Below are positions 28,225 through 37,548 of a stretch of 64,000 bases of DNA, one piece after another. Source of the stretch: Malassezia japonica (lineage: Eukaryota; Basidiomycota; Malasseziomycetes; Malasseziales; Malasseziaceae). Where the stretch lies: assembly GCF_029542785.1 (NCBI RefSeq), contig NC_083370.1, positions 1,734,001 to 1,798,000 of the forward strand, in the 5' to 3' direction. Below the pieces are notes generated by a model. That model made no database searches. It was not told where the DNA came from and saw nothing but the letters and a program-made list of their open reading frames with translations. Every line of letters begins with the position of its first letter. Within the stretch, counting starts at the first letter, position 1. The position numbers were made by a program, and so were the translations under genes.

Positions 28225-29661
28225 ATGCCTCCACGTCGCAGCACGCCGCGCAAGGGCCGCGCCGAGAGCGCGGAGAGCGCCTCCAGCACGCCTGCCAAAG
28301 CCGCCGCATCGCCTTCGAGCACGACGGGTACGCCGCGCCGCACTGCACGCGGCCGCCGTTCCACCGCAAAGGCCGCCGAGACGAGCGCCGAGAAGACTGA
28401 CGCGCCGACGCCGTCGCGCGGCCGTGCGCGCGGCGCCGCCAAATCGGCTAGCCCCGCGGAGCGTGTGCATACGCTCCCGACGCGCACCAACCCCCGTCTG
28501 TCTGAGGTCAAGTCCCGCCAGGTCAAGCTCCAGGTAATTCGCCGCGAGGACAAGGAGATCATCATCGGCCGCATCAAGCTGCCCACCGTCAACGGCGCCG
28601 AGCACGGATTTTTGCTCAAGCGCTTTGACACGAACGCAATTGCAGGCTCGTCCATGTTCCGCCTCGCCTTCCCGTTCGCTGACTCGGAGGAGGAGAGCGC
28701 AGAGATGGCCTACCTCGAGTCGCGCTTCGACACCGACCTCGCGAACGGCGGCACACTCGCCCCGTCGACGCCGCGCCGTGGCCGCCGCGCCGCGAACGCG
28801 GACGAGGACAAGGGCAACCTGCCGCCGGGCTCGACCGGCGTGCGCCTGCAAGGCGTGTGGATTCCGTGCGAGCACGCGACGCCGATCGCCGACGATTACG
28901 GCCTGCTCGAGCTCGCACAGCCTCTGCTGGAGGCTACTGCGGTGCTCCTGCCCAACGACGACGTCCCGCTACTGAACCCCGAGCCGGAGACGCTCGCGCT
29001 CGCCGCCGAGGCGAGCCAGGTGCCGCTCTCCACGCCGCAGCGCCAGGCGAAGCGCGCGCGCACTGCCGCCGCCGCGAGCCGCCAGGCGGTGGACGAGGCG
29101 ACGAGCTCGACGCCGATGCAGGCTGCCAGGCAGCTCCTGCCCGACTCGCCCGCGTCGCCGTCCAAGACGCGCCGCAGCACGCCCCGCCGCCAGACGCGCG
29201 CCGCCGCTGCCGCTGCCGAGGCGGACGCTGGTGCGCCGCTCACCCCCGCGCAGATCGACGAGCAGATCCGTGCTGCCAAGGATCTCGCCGCCGACATTGC
29301 CGCCGAGTCGTCTGCAGCGCCGTCCTCGTCGCGCCCCAAACGCCGCGCCGAGGAGGAGGCGGACGGCGCGGTGAGCGTCGTGCCCCAGGCCCAGACTGCC
29401 GTGCGCGCCCTGCGCCGCAGGCAGCAGCCGATCATGCGCGCGGCGGGCGCGCTCGGTGCCGCGGGCGCGGTCGGTATCGGGGCCGCTGCCTGGTACGCGG
29501 GCACGCTCAACCTTGCCACGGCTGTGCCTGCCGCGCTGAACCAGCTTCAACGCACGGACTACAGCGCCGCACTGCACCACCTGCAGAACGTGGACTACTC
29601 GCAGGCGCTGCACACCATCCAGCAGAACATCCAGAGCTGGGGCACCGCCTGGTTCGCATAG
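28225..29661 (+). CDS. Bqt4-like APSES/KilA-N-fold inner nuclear membrane protein
   Basis: In fission yeast Bqt4 anchors telomeres to the inner nuclear membrane. The 478-residue single-exon product has a basic Ser/Thr/Lys-rich N-terminus, then an APSES-like domain at about residues 78-255: LPTRTNPRLSEVKSRQVKLQ, EIIIGRIKLP, GFLLKRFDTNAIAGSSMFRL, FPFADSEEESAEMAYLES, GVWIPCEHATPIADDYGLLE. A long disordered region with SP/TP and basic patches follows, then one hydrophobic segment at about 410-432 (ALGAAGAVGIGAAAWYAGTL) near the C-terminus. APSES-like fold plus C-terminal single membrane segment is the Bqt4 arrangement. A soluble APSES transcription factor is the alternative, which the membrane segment argues against. 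Confidence 0.75.
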   Translation: MPPRRSTPRKGRAESAESASSTPAKAAASPSSTTGTPRRTARGRRSTAKAAETSAEKTDAPTPSRGRARGAAKSASPAERVHTLPTRTNPRLSEVKSRQVKLQVIRREDKEIIIGRIKLPTVNGAEHGFLLKRFDTNAIAGSSMFRLAFPFADSEEESAEMAYLESRFDTDLANGGTLAPSTPRRGRRAANADEDKGNLPPGSTGVRLQGVWIPCEHATPIADDYGLLELAQPLLEATAVLLPNDDVPLLNPEPETLALAAEASQVPLSTPQRQAKRARTAAAASRQAVDEATSSTPMQAARQLLPDSPASPSKTRRSTPRRQTRAAAAAAEADAGAPLTPAQIDEQIRAAKDLAADIAAESSAAPSSSRPKRRAEEEADGAVSVVPQAQTAVRALRRRQQPIMRAAGALGAAGAVGIGAAAWYAGTLNLATAVPAALNQLQRTDYSAALHHLQNVDYSQALHTIQQNIQSWGTAWFA

Positions 29662-29733
29662 CGCTTTAGAAGACCGTTTCGTGATTGGGTCGAGGATGTG
29701 GAGGTGATCCCTGAATTCAGGACGATCATCAGC

Positions 29734-32598
29734 ATGGCGTCGGCAGGGGAGCGCAGGCAGCCGGAAGGCGATTCTCCGTCTCTGCCTGCGTTTATCCTTA
29801 CACCGCCTGATCCTTTTGAGAGCGTATCACCCAAGATCGACACTGCGCTGCCGACATTCTCGTCGCATGGGCCGACTTCGCCGACGTCGCGCAGCTCCTC
29901 GCCCCAGTCACGCCGCCCAGGGCACCGCCGGGGCCGCGGCGTCGTGCCGAGTATGGAAGAAATTCAGAAGGCGGAGCATCCGATGCCGTCCATGCCTCAG
30001 TGCGCAAACCTGAGCGAGGCCGAGCCGGCGATACAGAAAATCGTGCGCATGCAGCGCATCCAGGCGCAAAAACATGCGTGGCTGAAGTGGTCGGGCGTCG
30101 ACGCGGCCATCGCGGCCGGCGAAAAGATGTCGACGCCGCATGGGCGCAACGCGGCGGAGGACGACGAGAACCGTCTCGTCACCAAGCTCGCCGCTCACAA
30201 TGTACACACGAACGAGAACGCGAAGGAGAGCACGCCGGGCACGCCGTCGCTCTCACAGTCGCCCACGCCCTCGACACCGACCGCCTCGCCGGTGTCGCCG
30301 GGGGGTCCACACGACGCGCAGGAGCCCACGAACGACGTGCCGCTCGTACAGCCACAAGCGTCGCACGGCGTGCCTCGCGAGCTGCTCAACGACGAGTGGG
30401 ACTCGCCCCCTTCCTCCGACGAGAGCGAGGGGGAGTGGGCGTCCGACTCGAGCGACGACGCGTCGGACACCGAGCAGATACCCTCGCGGCTCAACCTCGC
30501 GCACGCCGACGTAATGACCAACAAACAGATGCGGCGCCAGCTGCGGACGCTCCGCAAACTGCGTCCCGAGCGCCAGGACCAGAGCGATCTGAGCCTGCAA
30601 GCGGACCAGCTGCGGCACCAAGTCGCACACGGCCTGCAGTATGCGAGCAAAAAGCAGCGGAAACAGCGCGCAATGGACCGCTACACGCCGGCCGTATCGG
30701 CGGGCGAGACGAGCGATACCGACCTGCTTCTCCCCGGCGCAAACATCACCGAGAGCCGCCGCGGGAGCGCGACGTCGCGCCAAAGCTCGCCCGGCATCCC
30801 CGAGGGCATCTCGAGCTCGTCCACCGGTCCGCTCGACCCCGAGCGGCCGCAAGTCTGGAAGCGGCGACAGCGCAAAGCGTGGAACAATGCACCGTCGGCG
30901 ATGGACCAGGTAGACACCTCGGAACCGTGCCCCGAGCTGTGTGTGCCGCACAAAACGGCGACGCCGACACCCGTGGCGCAGAACCTCTTTGGGCACAAGT
31001 CCGAGGTGCCGCCGAAAGGCTACACGACCGAGCTCGTGTACGACATGCTCCACGAGAACCAGCGCGGGATTGTGCTCTTTGGCGTCGCGAAGCGCTTTAG
31101 CTCGCAGGTCCTCTTTGTGGGCGACCCCTCGCCGTGGACGGATGCGACGGGCGCCAACACGGCGCTGGACACGTCGACGATGCAGCTGCCCGATCCCAGC
31201 TGGGAGTGGGTCCAGCCGACGTGGCTCGTTGACATGACGTGCGACACCGACGAGGAAGGGTGGCAGTACTCGGGCAGCTTTACCGGCCTGCAAGTGTGGC
31301 GGCGCCCGATCCACTTTAGCTACAGCCGTGGGTGGAACCAGTGGATGCAGAAGCTCTATCTCTTTGCCAAGAAGCAGTCCGAGCACAAAGACGAGAAGCG
31401 GCGGCACGAGGAGGCGACGCGTGCCGACGAAGGCCTCGTCGCCGTGATGCGTTCCGCGCGCTCACGCACGCTGCGGTGGCACGGCGTGCCGAGCATGTTT
31501 ACGTTTGTGCGCCGCCGGCGGTGGGTGCGCCTGCGCCGCCGCCTCGTCCCGATTGCCTCTGACGAGGTCAACGAAAAGAAAGAGCGCGAGCCCGCGACGC
31601 TCGACCTCGTCCCCCTCTCCGACTCCGACTCGGACGAGGATGCGCCCGAGGCGCAGCAGATCCGCGAGCTGCGGAGTATGCACCAGGTGTTTTGGGCAAA
31701 GCACCGCCTGCACATGCTAATGCCCCTCTTCATGATCCCCCCCAACTGTTCGGCGGAACTGCTGCGTACGCGCGACGAAACTCCGGTGTACGAGTCTGCT
31801 GCGTGGAGCCGCCAGTTTGGCATGCTCCTTGCGCAAGAGACGCGAGTGCAGAACCCCTTTATCGCGCTGCAGTGGGTGCAGCGCTGGCTGCAGCGCGACG
31901 ACCTTGCCTTTGTCACCAGTTCGCTGCGCGCCGCCGAGCGGCGGTACCAGAAAAAGTGCCGCGCAGTCCCGTCCAGCGTGTCGAATATCCCCCCCCATGA
32001 CGCGGACACCGCGTTTGATACCACCCTCCCCCCACAGATCGTCCCCGCCGAGGCGCTCGCTGCGAGCGGCTCGCGCCCCTCGCTGATCCGCGAGGCGGTG
32101 ATCGAGTGGAACACCTCGGCGGCGATCGACACGATGAAACTGTGCCCCGTCGACCGCCTCAAGATCGATTTGTGGTACGTCTGGCTCGGCGTCTCCTCGA
32201 CCAAGGACCTTGCCCAAGGCGGCGAGCGCGAGGTCGGCGGCCCGATTGCCGCCGTGCAACACGAGCGCAGCCGACACAACCAGCGCCGGTTCGGCCGCGC
32301 GTCCATCACCCCCGTCTTTTCCTCGATGAACGAGCGTATTCTGCGTTCGCGCATCTACGACTATACACAGAGCACGCCGATGCTACTGGACGTTTGGGAC
32401 GTGCTCATTGCGCACCTGCACGAGGTGGTCGCGATGTTTGAGCACGAGCGTTCGCGGCGCACGTTCTTGCACCTTCTCCACCGGCTGCAGTCGACCGACT
32501 TCCGGGCCTCGACGCACACCTGCGAGAATGCGAGCGACGCGCGCTGGCGGACGCTGCGCCCCGGCATCGTGCGCCTCCCCCCCCTGCCTGCGCTCTGA
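29734..32598 (+). CDS. Dysferlin-domain (peroxin/ferlin DysF) protein
   Basis: Single exon, 954 residues. The DysFN signature is clear at about residues 434-470 (ENQRGIVLFGVAKRFSSQVL, DPSPWTD), with aromatic-rich strands WEWVQPTWLVDM and GWQYSGSFTGLQVW, and DysFC at about 574-602 (LRWHGVPSMFTFVRRRRWVR). The first 400 residues are disordered, rich in Ser/Pro, with a basic helix around QKIVRMQRIQAQKHAWLKW. I see no membrane segment, unlike Pex23/Pex30-family peroxins, so it more resembles soluble DysF proteins such as Spo73. The start at 29734 is the first ATG in frame; an earlier frame-compatible codon at 29698 is GTG. Function is unassigned beyond the domain. Confidence 0.75.
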   Translation: MASAGERRQPEGDSPSLPAFILTPPDPFESVSPKIDTALPTFSSHGPTSPTSRSSSPQSRRPGHRRGRGVVPSMEEIQKAEHPMPSMPQCANLSEAEPAIQKIVRMQRIQAQKHAWLKWSGVDAAIAAGEKMSTPHGRNAAEDDENRLVTKLAAHNVHTNENAKESTPGTPSLSQSPTPSTPTASPVSPGGPHDAQEPTNDVPLVQPQASHGVPRELLNDEWDSPPSSDESEGEWASDSSDDASDTEQIPSRLNLAHADVMTNKQMRRQLRTLRKLRPERQDQSDLSLQADQLRHQVAHGLQYASKKQRKQRAMDRYTPAVSAGETSDTDLLLPGANITESRRGSATSRQSSPGIPEGISSSSTGPLDPERPQVWKRRQRKAWNNAPSAMDQVDTSEPCPELCVPHKTATPTPVAQNLFGHKSEVPPKGYTTELVYDMLHENQRGIVLFGVAKRFSSQVLFVGDPSPWTDATGANTALDTSTMQLPDPSWEWVQPTWLVDMTCDTDEEGWQYSGSFTGLQVWRRPIHFSYSRGWNQWMQKLYLFAKKQSEHKDEKRRHEEATRADEGLVAVMRSARSRTLRWHGVPSMFTFVRRRRWVRLRRRLVPIASDEVNEKKEREPATLDLVPLSDSDSDEDAPEAQQIRELRSMHQVFWAKHRLHMLMPLFMIPPNCSAELLRTRDETPVYESAAWSRQFGMLLAQETRVQNPFIALQWVQRWLQRDDLAFVTSSLRAAERRYQKKCRAVPSSVSNIPPHDADTAFDTTLPPQIVPAEALAASGSRPSLIREAVIEWNTSAAIDTMKLCPVDRLKIDLWYVWLGVSSTKDLAQGGEREVGGPIAAVQHERSRHNQRRFGRASITPVFSSMNERILRSRIYDYTQSTPMLLDVWDVLIAHLHEVVAMFEHERSRRTFLHLLHRLQSTDFRASTHTCENASDARWRTLRPGIVRLPPLPAL

Positions 32599-32700
32599 CG
32601 TGTCTGGCACGTGATCCATAGTGGGGCAACCATCAATATTGCTCGTCTACCCCATCGCCCGCGCATTGCTCCGCATCCTTGCTTATTGCTACAGCTGACC
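32599..32700 (+). promoter_or_regulatory. Calmodulin promoter with CACGTGAT
   Basis: 102 bp between the DysF stop and the calmodulin start. CACGTG at 32608-32613 (GGCACGTGATCC), ten bases after the upstream stop codon. Confidence 0.4.
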
Positions 32701-33379
32701 ATGGCGGAACATCTGGTACGTGGTGTGTGATGCGACGGCGGGTGCTAACTCGAAACAGTCTGAAGGTATGTTTTTGTACTGACGACAGAGCAAATTGCTG
32801 GTGTGTACCGCGAGGCCGCGGCGTGCTGACGCAGAATTCAAGGAGGCCTTCTCCCTGTTTGACAAGGGTATGTGGCATGGCTGACGCAGACGGCGATGGC
32901 ACGATCACCACCAAGGAGCTTGGTACGGTGATGCGCTCGCTGGGCCAGAACCCGACCGAGGCTGAACTGCAGGACATGGTCAACGAGATCGACGCTGACG
33001 GCGACGGTACCATCGACTTCCCCGAGTTCCTTACGATGATGGCGCGTAAGATGAAGGACACGGACAGCGAGGAGGAGATTAAGGAGGCATTCAAGGTCTT
33101 TGACAAGGATGGCAACGGCTTTATCAGCGCCGCGGAGCTGCGTCATGTGTACGTCGATCCCCCGCATTCCCACTAACCCCCAGCATGACCAACCTGGGTA
33201 TGTTGTTTGTTTCTTATATCAGGCGAGAAGCTCTCCGACCAGGAGGTGGAAGAGATGATTCGCGAGGCCGACACGGATGGCGACGGCCAGATCAACTACG
33301 ACGAGTTCGTGAAGGTATGTCACTCCCACTCACGTCAGATGATGATGAGCAAGGTAGGCTTTACGCACTCACGCAGTAA
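32701..33379 (+). CDS. CMD1: Calmodulin, nine coding exons
   Basis: Ca2+ sensor with four EF hands. Exons: 32701-32715, 32759-32765, 32789-32800, 32835-32867, 32890-33148, 33184-33197, 33223-33314, 33339-33353, 33377-33379, totalling 450 nt and 149 residues, exactly the family length. The product is near-invariant: [100 protein letters not shown]. All four loops have complete D-x-D-x-D/N ligands. The eight introns are 43, 23, 34, 22, 35, 25, 24 and 23 nt. Exon 2 is 7 nt and the last coding exon is only the TAA. The exon set is fixed by the known protein, so I am confident of it despite the tiny exons. Confidence 0.95.
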
Positions 33380-33603
33380 CTGTACATCGGCATCGATCTT
33401 TGTCTCTGGCGATATCCATAGCGTCCACGGCGCCGCGGCGCGCGGCGGCTCCATGCGGCCGCTCGCAGCGCCAAAGCGTGTAGTTGTTATCATGCGTAAT
33501 TCCACAATTGTTGTGGCGCGCTCCGCGGACAGGAAGCTTAGCGGGGGCTGCGCCGACGACCACTGCGGGTTGCGCGAGCGTGCGTCTCGTGACGGCGTCG
33601 CAG

Positions 33604-34971
33604 ATGTGTGCAATGGCGAGCATGTATTCGCTGCCAAACAATAGCAGCTACGTGTCCGAGGCGCCAGGCATGCCGCCGGCCAACGGCTACTATGCCGTGG
33701 AACCGACGACGCCGGTGCCCAGCACGCCCGTCGCGTTCGGCGGCATTGGATCGCCGTCGCCGGCGTCACGGACGTCGTCGACACATATCCTCTCTCCCCG
33801 TGGCTCCTTTATGGAGAGCGAGTTTGGCGACCGGCGCCGGCGCGACTCGGCGATGCAGACGCTGCCCTACACAAAAGAATTTGTCGACGAGTATCGGAAG
33901 CGGATGAAGGCCGATCCGGACCCCGAGGCGCAGTTTGCTTTTGCGATGTACCTCATCGACGCGGCGAAGCGCGTCGCGGATCCTCGGGACAGCGCGAAAC
34001 AGGCGCGCAAGTACCGTGACACGCTCCTAACCGATTCCCTGCGTCTGATCAAGAAGCTCGCGACGAACCCCGTCGCGCCGGGCAAACCGCCGTTTGCAGA
34101 CGCGCAGTTCTTCCTGGCCAACTGCTTCGGCAACGGCTCTCTCGGCCTGCCGGTCGACCATACCAAAGCCTACCACCTGTACGTCCAGGCCTCGAAGCAA
34201 AACCACCCCGCGGCGACCTACCGCACCGCGGTCTGCAACGAGGTCGGCGCAGGGACGAAGCGAAACTACCCCCGCGGTCTCCTCTTTTACCGCAAGGCCG
34301 CGTCGCTCGGCGACACGGCCGGCATGTACAAACTCGGCATGATTCTGCTGCACGGTCTCCTCGAGCAGCCTCGAAATGCGCGCGAGGCGATCGTGTGGCT
34401 ACGCCGCGCCGCCGGGCAGGCGGACGAAGACAATCCCCACGCACTCCACGAGCTCGCGCAGCTGCACCAGGACCCCGATGGCAAGATCGCGGCGTACAAT
34501 GAAGTGTACGCGCGCGACTTGTATACCCAGGCTGCCCAGCTCGGCTACGCGCCCAGCCAGTGCAAACTCGGCGAGGCATACGCCAGCGGGACGCTCGCGT
34601 GCCCTGCGGATGCACGCGCGAGCATCTCGTGGTACACCAAGGCGGCAAACAAAGGCGACGGCAATGCGGAGCTCGCGCTCAGCGGCTGGTACCTCACTGG
34701 TGGCGAAGGCGTCTTGCAGCAGTCCGACAGCGAGGCCTATCTCTGGGCGCGGCGCGCGGCGCTCAAAGGCATCGCCAACGCTGAGTACGCCGTCGGGCAC
34801 TACACCGAGGTCGGCATCGGGACACGCACCGACCTCGAAGAGGCGAAGCGCTGGTACGGCCGCGCCGCCGCCCAAGGCCACGCGCGCGCGGCGCAGCGCC
34901 TCGCGGACCTGCGCCAGGCCGGCGGGCGGGCGCCGGCGCGCGAAGGAGACGGGGATTGTGTAGTTATGTAG
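33604..34971 (+). CDS. SKT5: Chitin synthase activator Chs4/Skt5 (Sel1 repeats, prenylated)
   Basis: Activator and localiser of chitin synthase III at the bud neck. Single exon, 455 residues. A disordered Ser/Pro N-terminus precedes a helical lead ([20 protein letters not shown]) and about seven Sel1/TPR-like repeats from roughly residue 160 to 445 (repeat cores such as [33 protein letters not shown] and [20 protein letters not shown]). The protein ends in CVVM, a CAAX box for farnesylation, which is known for Skt5. Three ATGs (33604, 33613, 33622) are close together; I take the first. The 224 bp before it, after the calmodulin stop, show no gene. The stop is 31 bp from the convergent GATA gene. 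Confidence 0.87.
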   Translation: MCAMASMYSLPNNSSYVSEAPGMPPANGYYAVEPTTPVPSTPVAFGGIGSPSPASRTSSTHILSPRGSFMESEFGDRRRRDSAMQTLPYTKEFVDEYRKRMKADPDPEAQFAFAMYLIDAAKRVADPRDSAKQARKYRDTLLTDSLRLIKKLATNPVAPGKPPFADAQFFLANCFGNGSLGLPVDHTKAYHLYVQASKQNHPAATYRTAVCNEVGAGTKRNYPRGLLFYRKAASLGDTAGMYKLGMILLHGLLEQPRNAREAIVWLRRAAGQADEDNPHALHELAQLHQDPDGKIAAYNEVYARDLYTQAAQLGYAPSQCKLGEAYASGTLACPADARASISWYTKAANKGDGNAELALSGWYLTGGEGVLQQSDSEAYLWARRAALKGIANAEYAVGHYTEVGIGTRTDLEEAKRWYGRAAAQGHARAAQRLADLRQAGGRAPAREGDGDCVVM

Positions 34972-35002
34972 CCTCACGGCGTAATGAGTCTCATGCATCG
35001 TA

Positions 35003-37294
35003 TCAGGAACTAGCTACAGAAGGCGCGTGCGCCGGGGGATGGGCGTTTTCGGGCGGGAAGATGGAGAGCATCTCTTGGATCGCAGGGTCGTCGAGCAGCT
35101 CGACAAACTGCCCGTCGGGCGCAGGGAGCGCCGCGGGCGTCGGCCGCTGCGAGTCGTGCGGCGTGTGCGTGCCGAGGTGCGCGGCAAAGCCCAGGCTGCC
35201 GCTCTCGGTAAACTCGCGCAGCTGGTCGGAAAAGGCGGGCGCATTGTGCAGCTCGATGCCGTTGAACGCGTTCAGGTTGATGCTCTGCTCGCCGTCCCCG
35301 AGGCTCAGGTTGCCGGTCAGCGTCCCGTCGGGGCCGACGTGGATGCCGTACTGCTCGAGGAGCTCGTAGGTCTCCTCGATGCCTTCCGTCACGCTATCCG
35401 GCGACGAACTGGGCGAGGAGTGCTGCGACGAGGACGCGTCCTCGACCGTCGCCGGCAGCGGCTTGCGCCGCACCACTGGCTGCGCCTCGCCCGCGCGGCT
35501 CGCGTCCCACGCGGCGAGTACGCTGGGATCGAGCCAGGTGCCCGACGTGCTCTCGGAAAAGACATCGTTCGACTCGAGCGGCATCGCCTGGGGCTGCGGC
35601 ACGAGTGACAGCCCCAGACTCGGCGAGGGCGGCGCCCAGTCGTCCGCGCGTGCACTGCGGCGCTCGCGGCCGCGCTGCGCCCGGCCCACGCTAGGGCTCG
35701 CCGGGCACTCGAGCATCTCGTCGTCGAGCGTCGGCATGCCCATCAGGCTCAGCTCGCCGCCTTTGCGCGCGCGCGACCGCGTGAGCACGCCGGGCGACGC
35801 GGGCTGCGGCGGCGGCGTCGACTGCCGCCCAGGCGAGCTGATGGACCGCGACGGGGGCGCCTCGCGTGCGGAAAACACGCCAGGGTCGCTGCGCGCCACG
35901 TCCAGCGTGGCATAGGGGTTGATCCCGCAGTGCGTCCCGTGCGGCCGCTTACGCGGGCTGCGGCGCACCGGGCTCGGCGACGTGGGCGCGGGGCGCGTGC
36001 GCAGGAGCTGCCCCGGCGTGGGGAACTCGCCGCTCGGGTGCATCTCTTCAAAGTCGAGGTCCTGCTCGCTCATGAGGCGGCTGATGGCTGTGCCGGGCGA
36101 CGAGTTGATTAGGTAGGAAGGCACGCCGTACTGCCCGGGCGTCATGGCACGCACGCTGCGGCTCGGGCTCGACTGGGGCGGCGGCATACGCAGCGAGCGC
36201 GACGGAGTCACCGCCGTATTCCGCGCGGGACTTGACACGGTCGTGCGCCGCACCGGCGACGTGTTGCGGTCCATCTCCTGGAGCGCCTGGTCGCGCTGCA
36301 GCCGCGCCGCGTCGCGGTTCGCGACCGCGCTGAGCGTGCGCCCGAGCTGCTTGGCCCGCGTCTGCGGCGTGTCCTTTTCCGTTTTGATCTTTTTCGGCGG
36401 CCGCGGCTCGTCCTTCTTCTTCTCGCCACGGCCCCCAAAGTGGTCGGGGCGCGAGACGTTGTACTTGTTAAAGTAGAGGCCGCACGGGTTGCACGCCTGC
36501 CAGCGCGTCTCGCCGTCGGCCGCACACTTGGTGTGCTGGCTGAACTTGGGCGTCCATGTCAGCGGCACCGCGTCGGACGGCGGGCGCTCGGACGCGGGGT
36601 AGTTGACCGACTCGCCGGCCGGCAGCTGGAGCATGCGCCACGACTTGGACGTGCGTGCGCCGCAGTTGTAGCAGATGCGGTCGGTGCGCGGCTGGGGCGG
36701 CGCCGGCGTCCGCGCGGGCTCGGAGGACCGCTCGGGCAGCGCGCCGGCAATCACGTTGAGCATCGACATGAGCTGCCGCTGGTCGGCCGTCGTCGGCGAC
36801 GGCTGTGCGGCGTGCGGCGTCGCACTGCGGCGCTCGCTCGGCGTCTCTGCACCTTCGCCCATGCCTTGCATCAGGTTGCGGTACTGCTCGCGGCTGCGCT
36901 GCGGCGCCTCTTTCATGCGCAGAACCACTTCGAGGACTTCGACCGCCGCCTCGTCCTCGTCCGAGGAAAACGCGGAGGACTGCCGCGCCTCGGAGCGCAC
37001 ACGCCCGGTCACGGCCGAGGAGCCCTCGCCGGGCTCCTCGAGGCCCCCCGAAAAGAAGCCCTTTCCGACGAGCACCTGCGGCATGCTCCGCCGCGAAGGA
37101 CTCGCCTCGACGCGGTGCGTCGGCGAGCGCTGCAGCGCGCGGTGCGACTCTTCTGGGTCGACCGCATAGACAATATAGTCGTTCGCATTGTCCAGCACCA
37201 GCTCCGGACTCGCGCCGCAGATCGCGCCCAAACACGCCTTGAGCGTCACACGCCCAAGCTGCCCAAGCTGGGGGGAATGCGCGAGGCGGACCAT
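35003..37294 (-). CDS. GATA-type zinc-finger transcription factor with an expanded finger loop
   Basis: Single exon, 763 residues, mostly disordered and Ser/Pro/Arg-rich with many SP/TP sites. The N-terminus has a compact conserved-looking block ([20 protein letters not shown]). The zinc finger, at about residues 205-270, begins [13 protein letters not shown] and ends [12 protein letters not shown]. Both halves look like GATA fingers, but 56 residues separate the cysteine pairs instead of 17 or 18. A basic tail follows ([20 protein letters not shown]). The C-terminal 150 residues are acidic and Ser-rich and could activate transcription. An alternative in-frame start is at 37321. Which GATA subgroup (nitrogen, iron, light) is not decidable. 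Confidence 0.85.
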   Translation of the reverse strand: MVRLAHSPQLGQLGRVTLKACLGAICGASPELVLDNANDYIVYAVDPEESHRALQRSPTHRVEASPSRRSMPQVLVGKGFFSGGLEEPGEGSSAVTGRVRSEARQSSAFSSDEDEAAVEVLEVVLRMKEAPQRSREQYRNLMQGMGEGAETPSERRSATPHAAQPSPTTADQRQLMSMLNVIAGALPERSSEPARTPAPPQPRTDRICYNCGARTSKSWRMLQLPAGESVNYPASERPPSDAVPLTWTPKFSQHTKCAADGETRWQACNPCGLYFNKYNVSRPDHFGGRGEKKKDEPRPPKKIKTEKDTPQTRAKQLGRTLSAVANRDAARLQRDQALQEMDRNTSPVRRTTVSSPARNTAVTPSRSLRMPPPQSSPSRSVRAMTPGQYGVPSYLINSSPGTAISRLMSEQDLDFEEMHPSGEFPTPGQLLRTRPAPTSPSPVRRSPRKRPHGTHCGINPYATLDVARSDPGVFSAREAPPSRSISSPGRQSTPPPQPASPGVLTRSRARKGGELSLMGMPTLDDEMLECPASPSVGRAQRGRERRSARADDWAPPSPSLGLSLVPQPQAMPLESNDVFSESTSGTWLDPSVLAAWDASRAGEAQPVVRRKPLPATVEDASSSQHSSPSSSPDSVTEGIEETYELLEQYGIHVGPDGTLTGNLSLGDGEQSINLNAFNGIELHNAPAFSDQLREFTESGSLGFAAHLGTHTPHDSQRPTPAALPAPDGQFVELLDDPAIQEMLSIFPPENAHPPAHAPSVASS

Positions 37295-37548
37295 TGTCCG
37301 GCGTGGGCACCGCGCAATCATGGTATGGTGCGGGCTCGTATCGAGCGAGTAGAGTACTTTTACTGCGATTAGCCAAAACACCTACCGTCCATCATCCGGC
37401 GCTCACTCCGCCGCCGCGGCGGCGCGGGCATGCTCGTGGCCATAACGGGCGCGGCGCGCGCGTGCCGCGCGAAAGGACGCGCGCGCGTCGAATCCACGTG
37501 GTCGGCACATGGTCGCCACGTGCTCTCCTCCTCCACCCCTCGCCACCG
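37295..37548. promoter_or_regulatory. Divergent promoter GATA factor / PRP22 with paired E-boxes
   Basis: 254 bp. CACGTG at 37495-37500 and 37517-37522, 22 bp apart, both within 55 bp of the PRP22 start. A CG-rich GCGCGCGCG stretch lies just upstream of the first. Confidence 0.45.
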
